Positions 6,409 through 13,937 of a DNA stretch of 19,203 bases are shown one piece after another. The stretch comes from JAICIG01 sp035532215 (GTDB lineage: Bacteria > Planctomycetota > Planctomycetia > Pirellulales > JAICIG01), in assembly GCA_035532215.1 (NCBI GenBank), contig DATKRK010000395.1, positions 1-19,203 on the forward strand, given 5' to 3'. The notes under the pieces were generated by a model. The model did no database searches and was not told the origin of the DNA. It worked only from the letters and a program-made list of their open reading frames with translations. Each line of letters opens with the position of its first letter. Positions within the stretch are counted from its first letter, which is position 1. A program made the translations under genes and the position numbers.

Positions 6409-8013
6409 ATGCGTCGCATCGAGATCTACGACACAACGCTGCGAGACGGCAGCCAAGGCGAGGGGGTCAGCTTTTCGTTGCAGGACAAGCTGCTCATTGC
6501 CCAGCGGCTGGCGAGCTTGGGCTTCGATTACATCGAAGGCGGCTATCCGCTGTCCAACGACAAAGACGCCCAGTTTTTCGAGCGCGTGCGGAAGCTCGCT
6601 TTACCGCCCGATTGTATTTGCGCCTTCGGCATGACGCGCCGCAAAGGGGTCGCCCCGGCCGACGATCCGGGCATGAAGGCCCTGGTCGATTCCGCCGCGC
6701 CGGTCATTACGCTGGTCGGCAAAACCTCCGACTTCCACGTCAAGGAGGTGCTGCGCGTCGAACTGGAAGAAAACCTGGCGATGATCGCCGACAGCGTCCG
6801 CTTCTTGCGGCAGTCCGGGCGCAAGGTGATCTACGACGCCGAACACTTTTTCGACGGCTGGAAGTCGAACCCCGGCTACGCTCTGAAAACGATCCAGACC
6901 GCGGCCGAAGCGGGCGCCAGCCTGGTCGTGCTCTGCGACACCAACGGCGGCAGCCTGCCCGAGGAGGTCGCCGAGCTGACGCGCCAGGCGATCGCCGGGC
7001 TGTCGGTCCCCGTCGGCATTCACTGCCACAACGACTGCGAACTGGCGGTGGCCAACTCGCTGGCCTCGATCGACGCCGGCGCCGTGCAGGTGCAAGGCAC
7101 GATCAACGGCCTGGGCGAGCGCTGCGGCAACACCGATCTGATTTCGGTCATCGCCAACCTGGCAATCAAGAAGCAAGGTTATGAAGTGCTGCGGCCCGAG
7201 AGCCTCGCGCATCTCACCGAACTGTCGCGGTACGTCTATGAACTGGCCAACATGAACTTCCGCGCCAGCCAGCCGTTCGTCGGCTCTAGCGCCTTCGCCC
7301 ACAAAGGGGGCATGCACGTACATGCCGTCAATCGCGTGGCTTCGAGCTACGAGCACATGGCGCCCGAATTGGTGGGCAACGAGCGGCGAATTCTGGTCAG
7401 TGAATTGTCGGGCCGGTCGAACATCGCGGCCCTCACCGCCAAACACAACTTGCAGCACGACCGCGAGTTGATGGACAAGATTCTGGCCCAGGTCGTGGCG
7501 CTGGAGAACCGGGGCTACCAATTCGAGGCCGCCGAAGCTTCGTTCGACCTGCTGGTCAAGAAATCGGCCGGACAATTCACGCCGCATTTCGAGCTGCTCA
7601 ATTTCCACGTCAACGTCGAGGCGGATGGCGACGGAGCGGCCACGACCGAGGCGACGGTCAAACTGCGCATCGGCGATCAGGTGCGGCACGAAGTGGCCGA
7701 GGGAGACGGCCCGGTCAATGCGCTCGACGCCGCTTTGCGGAAAGCCCTGGCCGCGGCCTTCCCGAACTTGGCAGACATGCACCTGGTCGACTATAAAGTC
7801 CGCGTCATCAACTCCGAGGCCGCCACGGCCGCCGGCGTTCGCGTGGTGATCGAAAGCCGCGACGAACGCGACGTCTGGGGCACGGTCGGCGTCAGCGAGA
7901 ACATCATCGAGGCCAGTTGGCTCGCGCTGGTGGATAGCGTCGAATACAAATTGTGCAAGGATGAAGGGTCGAAAGTCGCATCCTCAAACGTCAGTGCGGC
8001 GACGAACGGATAG
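6409..8013 (+). CDS. cimA: Citramalate synthase
   Basis: This encodes 534 residues, the usual length for this branch of the isopropylmalate/homocitrate/citramalate synthase family. It condenses pyruvate with acetyl-CoA to (R)-citramalate, the entry to the threonine-independent route to isoleucine. The TIM barrel begins IEIYDTTLRDGSQGEG, with catalytic Arg12 and metal ligand Asp13; the metal-binding HCHND lies at 205-209 and the GLGERCGN motif at 235-242. The C-terminal third (from about residue 390) is a LeuA-type allosteric dimerisation domain where end product would bind. Start ATG 6409 fits the conserved N-terminus and has GAGGA at 6400-6404; the frame extends back to a TTG at 6382, but that lies in the terminator. 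The leader upstream looks like an Ile-responsive attenuator. 2-Isopropylmalate synthase is the main alternative, but the length and the SFSLQDK / YIEGGYPLSNDKD segments favour CimA. Confidence 0.92.
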   Translation: MRRIEIYDTTLRDGSQGEGVSFSLQDKLLIAQRLASLGFDYIEGGYPLSNDKDAQFFERVRKLALPPDCICAFGMTRRKGVAPADDPGMKALVDSAAPVITLVGKTSDFHVKEVLRVELEENLAMIADSVRFLRQSGRKVIYDAEHFFDGWKSNPGYALKTIQTAAEAGASLVVLCDTNGGSLPEEVAELTRQAIAGLSVPVGIHCHNDCELAVANSLASIDAGAVQVQGTINGLGERCGNTDLISVIANLAIKKQGYEVLRPESLAHLTELSRYVYELANMNFRASQPFVGSSAFAHKGGMHVHAVNRVASSYEHMAPELVGNERRILVSELSGRSNIAALTAKHNLQHDRELMDKILAQVVALENRGYQFEAAEASFDLLVKKSAGQFTPHFELLNFHVNVEADGDGAATTEATVKLRIGDQVRHEVAEGDGPVNALDAALRKALAAAFPNLADMHLVDYKVRVINSEAATAAGVRVVIESRDERDVWGTVGVSENIIEASWLALVDSVEYKLCKDEGSKVASSNVSAATNG

Positions 8014-8026
8014 GCGAGGGAGTTCA

Positions 8027-8236
8027 CCACGGAGACACGGAGATCACGGAGATGGGCGAGCCACGGATGGAACACGAATCGAACACGGATTTTTTTGAAG
8101 AGATTCGTTCTAACATGACTTTGTGGTACGTATTCAATCCGTGTTTCATCCGTGGCTAGCTTACCTTAAACAGCAGTTTCGACTGTGACCGCCGCCTCAT
8201 TCGTTATTTCTCTCCGTGTTCTCCGTGCCTCTGTGG
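8027..8236. repeat. Outer inverted repeat, CACGGAGA type
   Basis: The left arm is 8027-8052 and the right arm 8211-8236: 26 bases each with 23 complementary positions. The left arm is itself close to a tandem of CACGGAGA units, and the right arm carries TCCGTG units. The element fills most of the gap between cimA and valS and encloses a second inverted repeat. It is probably a dispersed intergenic repeat. It leaves the valS promoter unresolved. Confidence 0.75.
8059..8157. repeat. Inner inverted repeat, AGCCACGGAT type (copy 1)
   Basis: The left arm starts AGCCACGGATGGAACACG at 8059 and runs to 8090. The right arm, 8137-8157, reads ATCCGTGTTTCATCCGTGG plus CT. Over the outer 21 bases 19 are complementary. 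The 32-base left arm matches the left arm of the copy at 18899 at 28 of 32 positions, so this is a dispersed family. Confidence 0.75.
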
Positions 8237-8267
8237 CTTTTTCGTCCGGCCTTGGATTTTGGATTAA

Positions 8268-11200
8268 ATGAACGAACTGCCCAAACAATACCAACACGCC
8301 GAACCCGAGCAGCGCTTGTTTCGCTTCTGGGAAGAGCGCGGCTATTTCCATAGCGAGCCGGACCCGAAACGCAAGCCGTATACGATCGTCATTCCGCCGC
8401 CGAACGTCACCGGCGCCTTGCACCTGGGACATGCGCTCAACAATACGCTGCAAGACATCCTGATCCGCTTCAAGCGGATGCAAGGTTTCAATGCGCTGTG
8501 GATGCCCGGCACGGACCATGCGGGCATCGCCACGCAGGCCGTCGTCGAACGGCGGCTGTTGCAGGAAGAGAAGAAGAGCCGCCACGATCTGGGCCGCGAG
8601 AAGCTCGTCGAGCGGATCTGGCAGTGGAAAAACGACTACGAGCAGCGGATTCTCGGGCAGCTCAAGCGGATGGGCTGCTCGTGCGACTGGCAGCGCACGC
8701 GGTTCACGCTCGATGACGTTTGCGCCCGCGCCGTGCGGCACACGTTCTTCAAGCTGTTCGAAGAAAAGCTGATCTACCGCGGCAAGCGGCTGGTGAACTG
8801 GGATACCTACCTGCAAACGGCCGTCAGCGACGACGAAGTCTATCACGAGCAGGTCAAAGGGCACTTCTGGCACATGAAGTACCCGGTGATCGAGCCGCGG
8901 CCCGGCGAGCCGACGCACGTGACGATCGCCACTACGCGTCCTGAGACGATGCTCGGCGATACGGCGGTCGCGGTGCATCCCGATCCGGCCAAGGCGCTCG
9001 ACCAGGCGGAAGCCGAATTAGGGCAAAAGCTCGCCGCGGCCGGCGACAAGGAACGGCCTGAACTGCAATCGCAGCTCGATGCCTTGGCCGCACGCCGCAC
9101 AACCGTGCTGCCGACGCTTATAAAGCTTCGCGACATGGCCTTGGCCGGCCGCAAGCTGATGCTGCCCTTGCTGAATCGCGAGATTCCACTGGTGGCCGAC
9201 AAGTGGGCCAAACCGGAATTGGGCAGCGGCTGCGTCAAGATCACGCCGGCTCACGACCCGAACGACTACGATGTCGGCAAGCGTCAGAATCTGCCGATGA
9301 TCAACATCCTCAATCCCGACGGCACGCTGAACGCCAACGCCGGCGTCTACCAGGGGCTATTGATTCTCAAGGCCCGCGAGCGCGTCGTGGCCGACATGGA
9401 AGCGCAAGGGCTGTTGGTCGAGGTCGAAGACCGCGAGATCGACCTGGCCCATTCCGACCGCTCGAAGACGCCGATCGAGCCGTATCTGGCCGATCAGTGG
9501 TTCGTGAAGATGGACCAGTTAGCTCAATCGGCGATGGACGCCGTGAGCGACGGCCGCGTAAAGATTATTCCACAGCGTTATGCGCAAGGTTATCTCGACT
9601 GGCTGGGCGAAAAGCGCGACTGGCCCGTCAGCCGGCAGTTGTGGTGGGGGCACCGGATTCCGATCTGGTACGCGCCGACCGCCATGGAGGCCGATCTGAA
9701 AAAGGCATTCGCCGGACGCAATGACGTTGTCTGGCAGCGCGACGAAGAGCAGGATCAATGGTTGATCTGCGCCCAGGAACAAGACCTGACGGAAGACTCC
9801 GTGCCAGGGCACAAGCTCTCGCGCGAGCAGGACGTGCTCGACACCTGGTTCAGTTCAGCTCTCTGGCCGCACTCGACGTTCGGCTGGCCGGAACAGACGC
9901 CGGAACTGAAGTATTACTATCCGACCAGCACGCTGGTCACGAGCCGCGACATCATCACGCTCTGGGTCGCGCGGATGGTGCTCGCCGGGCTGCACAACGT
10001 CGGCGACGTGCCGTTCCGCGAGGTCTTCATCCACCCGAAGATTCTGGACGGCTACGGCGAAGGGATGTCGAAGTCGAAGGGCAATGGCGTCGACCCGATC
10101 GACGTGATGGAAAAATTCGGCGCCGATGCGTTGCGGTTCGGCCTGGCACATCTGACGACCGAAACGCAGGACGTGCGGATGCCGGTCGATTTCGAGTGCC
10201 CGCACTGCCGCAAGCTGGTCGAGCAGACGAAAAAGAACCGCGTGCAGCCGCGCGTCAAGTGCCCGCAGTGCGGCGGCGAGTTTTCCACGCAGTGGGCCGA
10301 CAAGCCCGAAGACAAGGCGCTGCCGCGCGGGGCGGTGGTCAGCGAGCGGTTCGAATTGGCGCGGAATTTCTGCAACAAGCTTTGGAACGCGGCCCGCTTC
10401 GCCTTGTTGAACCTGGAAGGCTACTCGCCTGCGCCGGTGGCCGATGCCGAGTTGGCCGTCGAAGACCGCTGGATTCTGAGCCGGCTGACGACCGTGACCG
10501 ACGAGGTCGCGAAAGCGCTGGAAAGCTACCGCTTCGCCGACGCGATGCGGCAGCTCTACGAATTCGCCTGGGACGAGTTTTGCAGCTTCTACGTCGAGAT
10601 GGTGAAAAACCGGCTGCAAGACTCGGGTGAGCGCGCCGTGGCGCAGCGCGTGCTGGCCCACACGCTCGATACGATCCTCAGGCTATTGCACCCGGCGGCG
10701 CCGTTCATCACCGAGGAAATCTGGCAATTGCTCGCCGAGGCGGCGCCGAAGCGCGGTTTGACGGCGGCGGCCGCGGCAGCCGACAGCATCATGGTCGCCG
10801 ATTGGCCGCAAGCCGAAATGCAGCGGCAAGACGCCCAGATCGAAGCCCGCTTCGCCCGGTTTCAAGAAGTGCTGCGCGGGCTGCGCGAGATTCGCAGCCG
10901 GCAGAATATTCCGCCCAAGACGCCGATCGAATTCTCGGCCCGTTGCGACGCAACGACGGCGGCGTTGCTCGAGCCGATGGCGCCTTATTTCGCCTCGATG
11001 GCGGGCGCCAAGGCCGTCGCCTGGGGGCCCGATGCCGCGCCGTCGGCCACGCACGCCCAGATCAGCCTCAAGGACCTCGAATTGTTCGTCGATTTGGAAG
11101 GGCTGATCGATATCGACGCCGAGATCGCCCGGCTGGAGAAAGAACGCGGCCGGCTCGAAGGCTTGATCGCCGGCAAGGAAAAGAAGTTGTCCAACGAGCA

Positions 11201-11324
11201 GTTCACGGCCCGCGCGCCGGCGGAAGTCGTCGAGAAAGAGCGCGCGGCGCTCGTTGACGTGCGCGCGCAACTGGCTGCCGCCGAGCAATCGCTCACCGAA
11301 TTCCGTAGGCGGAAAACATCGTAA
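8268..11324 (+). CDS. valS: Valyl-tRNA synthetase
   Basis: This encodes 1018 residues, longer than the usual 880-950. It is a class I aminoacyl-tRNA synthetase charging tRNA-Val. The HIGH motif is HLGH (52-55), the editing-domain motif TTRPETMLGD is followed by VAVHP (about 234-238), and the KMSKS loop reads GMSKS (599-603), with Gly in place of the first Lys. The anticodon-binding domain follows (DRWILSRL..., FCSFYVEMVKNRL), then a C-terminal coiled coil from about residue 945 (DAEIARLEKERGRLEG). Two insertions explain the length: a helical, charged stretch in the editing domain (about 240-288) and a Cys4 zinc ribbon after KMSKS (C644, C647, C665, C668). Start ATG 8268 gives the standard N-terminus; its Shine-Dalgarno site is weak. 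It lies downstream of cimA, separated by a repeat. Confidence 0.97.
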   Translation: MNELPKQYQHAEPEQRLFRFWEERGYFHSEPDPKRKPYTIVIPPPNVTGALHLGHALNNTLQDILIRFKRMQGFNALWMPGTDHAGIATQAVVERRLLQEEKKSRHDLGREKLVERIWQWKNDYEQRILGQLKRMGCSCDWQRTRFTLDDVCARAVRHTFFKLFEEKLIYRGKRLVNWDTYLQTAVSDDEVYHEQVKGHFWHMKYPVIEPRPGEPTHVTIATTRPETMLGDTAVAVHPDPAKALDQAEAELGQKLAAAGDKERPELQSQLDALAARRTTVLPTLIKLRDMALAGRKLMLPLLNREIPLVADKWAKPELGSGCVKITPAHDPNDYDVGKRQNLPMINILNPDGTLNANAGVYQGLLILKARERVVADMEAQGLLVEVEDREIDLAHSDRSKTPIEPYLADQWFVKMDQLAQSAMDAVSDGRVKIIPQRYAQGYLDWLGEKRDWPVSRQLWWGHRIPIWYAPTAMEADLKKAFAGRNDVVWQRDEEQDQWLICAQEQDLTEDSVPGHKLSREQDVLDTWFSSALWPHSTFGWPEQTPELKYYYPTSTLVTSRDIITLWVARMVLAGLHNVGDVPFREVFIHPKILDGYGEGMSKSKGNGVDPIDVMEKFGADALRFGLAHLTTETQDVRMPVDFECPHCRKLVEQTKKNRVQPRVKCPQCGGEFSTQWADKPEDKALPRGAVVSERFELARNFCNKLWNAARFALLNLEGYSPAPVADAELAVEDRWILSRLTTVTDEVAKALESYRFADAMRQLYEFAWDEFCSFYVEMVKNRLQDSGERAVAQRVLAHTLDTILRLLHPAAPFITEEIWQLLAEAAPKRGLTAAAAAADSIMVADWPQAEMQRQDAQIEARFARFQEVLRGLREIRSRQNIPPKTPIEFSARCDATTAALLEPMAPYFASMAGAKAVAWGPDAAPSATHAQISLKDLELFVDLEGLIDIDAEIARLEKERGRLEGLIAGKEKKLSNEQFTARAPAEVVEKERAALVDVRAQLAAAEQSLTEFRRRKTS

Positions 11325-11332
11325 GGCAAGCG

Positions 11333-11361
11333 CTCGCCGTTTGCTCGCGCGAGTCTTTTTT
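11333..11361 (+). terminator. Possible terminator after valS
   Basis: CTCGC (11333-11337) can pair with GCGAG (11349-11353), followed by TCTTTTTTG. The stem is short and the loop is 11 bases, but the T-run is good. It is placed correctly, right after the valS stop and before the next promoter. Confidence 0.4.
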
Positions 11362-11394
11362 GCGGGCCTCTAGCCGCTCGCCGTGCGGGGCACT

Positions 11395-11400
11395 TATAAT
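11395..11400 (+). promoter_or_regulatory. -10 box for the DUF151 gene
   Basis: A perfect TATAAT stands 60 bases before the start codon at 11460. No TTGACA-like hexamer is visible 16-18 bases upstream. The exact match in GC-rich surroundings, between the valS T-run and the next gene, makes it a reasonable promoter. Confidence 0.5.
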
Positions 11401-11459
11401 CGATCTTTGCGAGGGCATCGTCCTCGCCCAGTTCCGCTCGTTGGCTTAAGGGTTTGTTT

Positions 11460-11864
11460 ATGCCCGTGCAGATGGAGTTGTCGCGGATCATCATCAGCGA
11501 GATCAACGATCAGCAGGTGATCTACCTGAAGGAAGTGGATGGAGACCGCTCCTTCCCGATCCTGATCGGCATCTTCGAGGCCACCAGCATCGATCGCCGC
11601 GTGAAGGGGCTGCAATCGCCGCGGCCGTTGACGCACGATCTGCTGGTCAGCGTGGCCGACAACCTCGGCGCCGAGTTTCAGAGCGTGGTGATCAGCGAGT
11701 TGAAAGATCACACCTATTACGCCCGGCTGCGGGTCAAGCACGAAGGCGAATTGATCGAGATCGACGCCCGACCTTCCGACGCCATCGCCGTCGCCGTCAC
11801 CTGCGACCCGCCGCTGCCGATCTACGTCACCGAAGAAGTGCTGAACGACGTGCTGGGGGGGTAG
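11460..11864 (+). CDS. Bifunctional nuclease-family protein (DUF151)
   Basis: This encodes 134 residues. The DUF151/BFN domain fills nearly the whole protein: MELSRIIISE, QQVIYLKEVDGDRSFPILIGIFEATSI, RPLTHDLLVSVADNLGAE, and the closing IDARPSDAIAVAV with PPLPIYVTEEVL. Members of this family have been linked to nuclease activity and stress responses in plants and bacteria. A catalytic mechanism is not settled, and the biological role in this organism is unknown. Start ATG 11460 is chosen because AAGGG lies at 11448-11452 (spacer 7); the frame also opens at a TTG two codons earlier. It has its own apparent promoter, and its transcript meets the wecB-gmhB transcript at an inverted repeat. Confidence 0.92.
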   Translation: MPVQMELSRIIISEINDQQVIYLKEVDGDRSFPILIGIFEATSIDRRVKGLQSPRPLTHDLLVSVADNLGAEFQSVVISELKDHTYYARLRVKHEGELIEIDARPSDAIAVAVTCDPPLPIYVTEEVLNDVLGG

Positions 11865-11881
11865 GAACGGCACGTTTCTTT

Positions 11882-11965
11882 CGTGGGATGGCCTTCCAGG
11901 CCGTCTGCGCGTTGACGGCTTTCAGAATCGCTCGCGGCACTGACGGCCTGGAAGGCCGCCCCACG
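11882..11965. repeat. Inverted repeat, GGCCTTCCAGGCC type, between convergent genes
   Basis: Arms 11882-11905 and 11942-11965 are 24 bases each, with 22 complementary. They contain GGCCTTCCAGGCCGTC and its complement, around a 36-base loop. It sits exactly between the ends of the DUF151 gene (+) and gmhB (-), so it may end transcription from both sides, although there is no long T-run. The arm sequence looks like a dispersed repeat unit. Confidence 0.75.
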
Positions 11966-11976
11966 GTTGCCGCTAT

Positions 11977-12534
11977 CTACCGACGAGAAAGAAGTCCCTG
12001 AATCACTCGCGCCGCGTGCTGCAAATCGTCGACCACGTAATCTGCCTGCGCGATCCCGCCAGCCTCATGCTCGGCGCCGTAGCCGGTGCGAACCAGCAAC
12101 GTGGTTGCTTTGACGCCGCGGCCCAAGTCGATATCGCAGGCTTTGTCGCCGATCACGAAGGCCTCTGACGGCCGAAACCCGAACTCGCGCGCCGCTTGCT
12201 CGATCAGGCCTGATCGCGGCTTGCGGCAGCGGCAGTCTTCCTCGGGCAAGTGCGGGCAGCAAAAGATGCCGTCGAGTTCGACGCCGGCCGCTTCGCGCAA
12301 CAACATCCGCAGCCGCTCGTGGATTTGCTCCAGCCGCTCGGCGTCGAAATAGCCGCGGCCCAGGCCCGATTGGTTCGTCACCACCGCCAGCCCGAGCCCC
12401 AGCCGCGCCATCTCGGCCAGGCCGCAAGCGGCGTTGGGCAACAGCTCGACCTCGTCGGGATCGGAAAGATAGTGCCGCTCGACATTGACCGTGCCGTCGC
12501 GGTCGAGCAGCACAAAGCGTTTGCCCCCGGTCAT
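11977..12534 (-). CDS. gmhB: D-glycero-D-manno-heptose 1,7-bisphosphate 7-phosphatase (HAD family)
   Basis: This encodes 185 residues, normal for GmhB. HAD motif I is LLDRDGTVN, with nucleophile Asp11 and acid/base Asp13; motif II is VVTNQSG (51-57); motif III includes RKPRSG (104-109); motif IV is VIGDKACDI (127-135). The zinc loop typical of GmhB is present: C93, H95, C101, C103 in CCPHLPEEDCRC. The enzyme removes the C7 phosphate in nucleotide-activated heptose synthesis; some relatives act on other sugar bisphosphates or histidinol phosphate. ATG 12534 overlaps the wecB stop as ATGA, so the two are co-translated. The frame is open far upstream, but that part shadows wecB. The pairing with wecB suggests envelope polysaccharide or glycan synthesis. 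Confidence 0.88.
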   Translation of the reverse strand: MTGGKRFVLLDRDGTVNVERHYLSDPDEVELLPNAACGLAEMARLGLGLAVVTNQSGLGRGYFDAERLEQIHERLRMLLREAAGVELDGIFCCPHLPEEDCRCRKPRSGLIEQAAREFGFRPSEAFVIGDKACDIDLGRGVKATTLLVRTGYGAEHEAGGIAQADYVVDDLQHAARVIQGLLSRR

Positions 12535-13691
12535 TTCGCCTCCACCGCCGCCGCGGTCGTCGCGCGGCGCCCAAAGTGATCCAAAACAAAATCGACGATT
12601 CGTTCCGCCGCCCGGCCGTCGCCGTAGGGATTCATTGTAACCTGGCGCGCCGCACTGTCGCCGGGATTCGACAACAACTCGCCGCCTCGCCGGGCGATCC
12701 GCTCGGCGCTTGCGCCGACCAATTCCGCCACGCCCGCTTCGACCGCCTCGGGCCGTTCGGTCGTATCGCGCATCACCAGCACCGGCTTGCCGAGCGATGG
12801 CGCCTCTTCCTGCACCCCGCCCGAGTCGGTCAGGATCAACGACGAACGGTCCATCAGCCAGACAAACTCGGGATACGCGACCGGCTCGATCAGCCGCACG
12901 TTCGGGCGGCCGGCCAGCAACCGCTCGACCGGCTCGCGGACGTTCGGATTCAAATGCACCGGATACAAGAACTCGATGTCGGCAAACCGATCGGCCAGCG
13001 CGGCAATGCCGCGGCAGATCTCCTCGAACCCGGCGCCAAAACTTTCGCGGCGATGCCCGGTGACGAGCACCATCCGCCGCTCGCCCAGCGCCGCGTGCTT
13101 TCGCCGCCAATGGTCGCCGCCCGCTCGTTCGTGATCGATCGTCCAAAGCAGGGCGTCGATGACCGTATTGCCCGTCACGCGGATGCGTTCGGCCAGCACG
13201 CCTTCTGCCAGCAGATGATCGGCGGCGCGGCGCGTCGGGGCGCAGTGCAGGCTGGTCGCCAGGCTGGCCGCGCGGCGGTTGAGTTCCTCGGGCCAAGGCG
13301 ATTGCAAGTCGCCGGTCCGCAGGCCGGCTTCGACGTGGACGAACGGCGTGCGGCGGTAAAAGGCCGCCAAAGCCGCGGCCAGCACCGTGGTCGTATCGCC
13401 TTGGGCCACGACGCAATCGGGCGCGTAGCGAACGATCGTCTCGTCGAGCCCGGTGAGCAACCGGGCCGTCAATCCGGCCAACGATTGCCCAGGTTGCATC
13501 ACGGCCAGATCGACGTCTGGCCTAATGTCGAAGTAATCCGTGACTTGCGCCAGCATTTCGCGATGCTGCCCGGTTGCGCAAACGATCGGTTCGATCTCTT
13601 CCGGCCGGCGCAGACAACTTTGCACGACCGGGGCCATTTTAATAGCCTCGGGCCGGGCGCCGAAGGTCAAAAGTAGGCGTAATCGCGACAT
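12531..13691 (-). CDS. wecB: UDP-N-acetylglucosamine 2-epimerase (non-hydrolysing)
   Basis: This encodes 386 residues, the usual family length. It interconverts UDP-GlcNAc and UDP-ManNAc in the cytoplasm, supplying ManNAc for surface polysaccharides. Motifs in order: TFGARPEAIKMAP (9-21; most relatives have GTRPE), QGDTTT (97-102), HVEAGLRTGD (119-128), PEELNR (134-139), GNTVIDAL (174-181), TGHRRESFG (211-219), PVHLNPNV (244-251), TDSGGVQEEAPSLGKP (288-303). Catalytic-type acids Asp99, Glu121, Glu135 and His213 are in place. Start ATG 13691 gives the family N-terminus; the frame extends upstream to 13838 with no similarity. There is no clear Shine-Dalgarno site. It is first in a two-gene operon with gmhB. 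Confidence 0.92.
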   Translation of the reverse strand: MSRLRLLLTFGARPEAIKMAPVVQSCLRRPEEIEPIVCATGQHREMLAQVTDYFDIRPDVDLAVMQPGQSLAGLTARLLTGLDETIVRYAPDCVVAQGDTTTVLAAALAAFYRRTPFVHVEAGLRTGDLQSPWPEELNRRAASLATSLHCAPTRRAADHLLAEGVLAERIRVTGNTVIDALLWTIDHERAGGDHWRRKHAALGERRMVLVTGHRRESFGAGFEEICRGIAALADRFADIEFLYPVHLNPNVREPVERLLAGRPNVRLIEPVAYPEFVWLMDRSSLILTDSGGVQEEAPSLGKPVLVMRDTTERPEAVEAGVAELVGASAERIARRGGELLSNPGDSAARQVTMNPYGDGRAAERIVDFVLDHFGRRATTAAAVEAK

Positions 13692-13937
13692 GGCAGGAGA
13701 GCATCTTAACCATTCGGCCGATCCGCGGGGAAGACGAACTCGACCGCTCGAACGATGCAGCCGCAGATGTCGGAAGTCGCACCGTTGCTCACGGCGGCGA
13801 AAAACGGCGAATAAAAAACGGCTTGGAGCCGGTTCCATGATTGATTGTCGATTGCCGCAGCGATACGTTTAGGGCGCCAAGTGCAAGCGTTGCGTCCGCC
13901 GTCCCTTCCGCCCGACCTCGTTCTACCGGTGAACTTC

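Noticed and set aside
8027..8236. CRISPR-like array or insertion sequence
   Set aside because: Units are inverted, irregularly spaced and only a few bases long; there are no spacers, no transposase and no target-site duplication that I can see.
8166..8978. 270-residue minus-strand ORF opposite the start of valS
   Set aside because: Complement of a strongly supported gene, with a composition typical of antisense frames in GC-rich DNA and no recognisable motif.
12535..13416. Upstream extension of the gmhB frame
   Set aside because: It is the out-of-frame shadow of wecB; the HAD domain begins right at ATG 12534.
13845..13937. Upstream start for the TPR protein
   Set aside because: The added 31 residues show no similarity, while ATG 13938 has a GGTGA site and begins the recognisable small domain.
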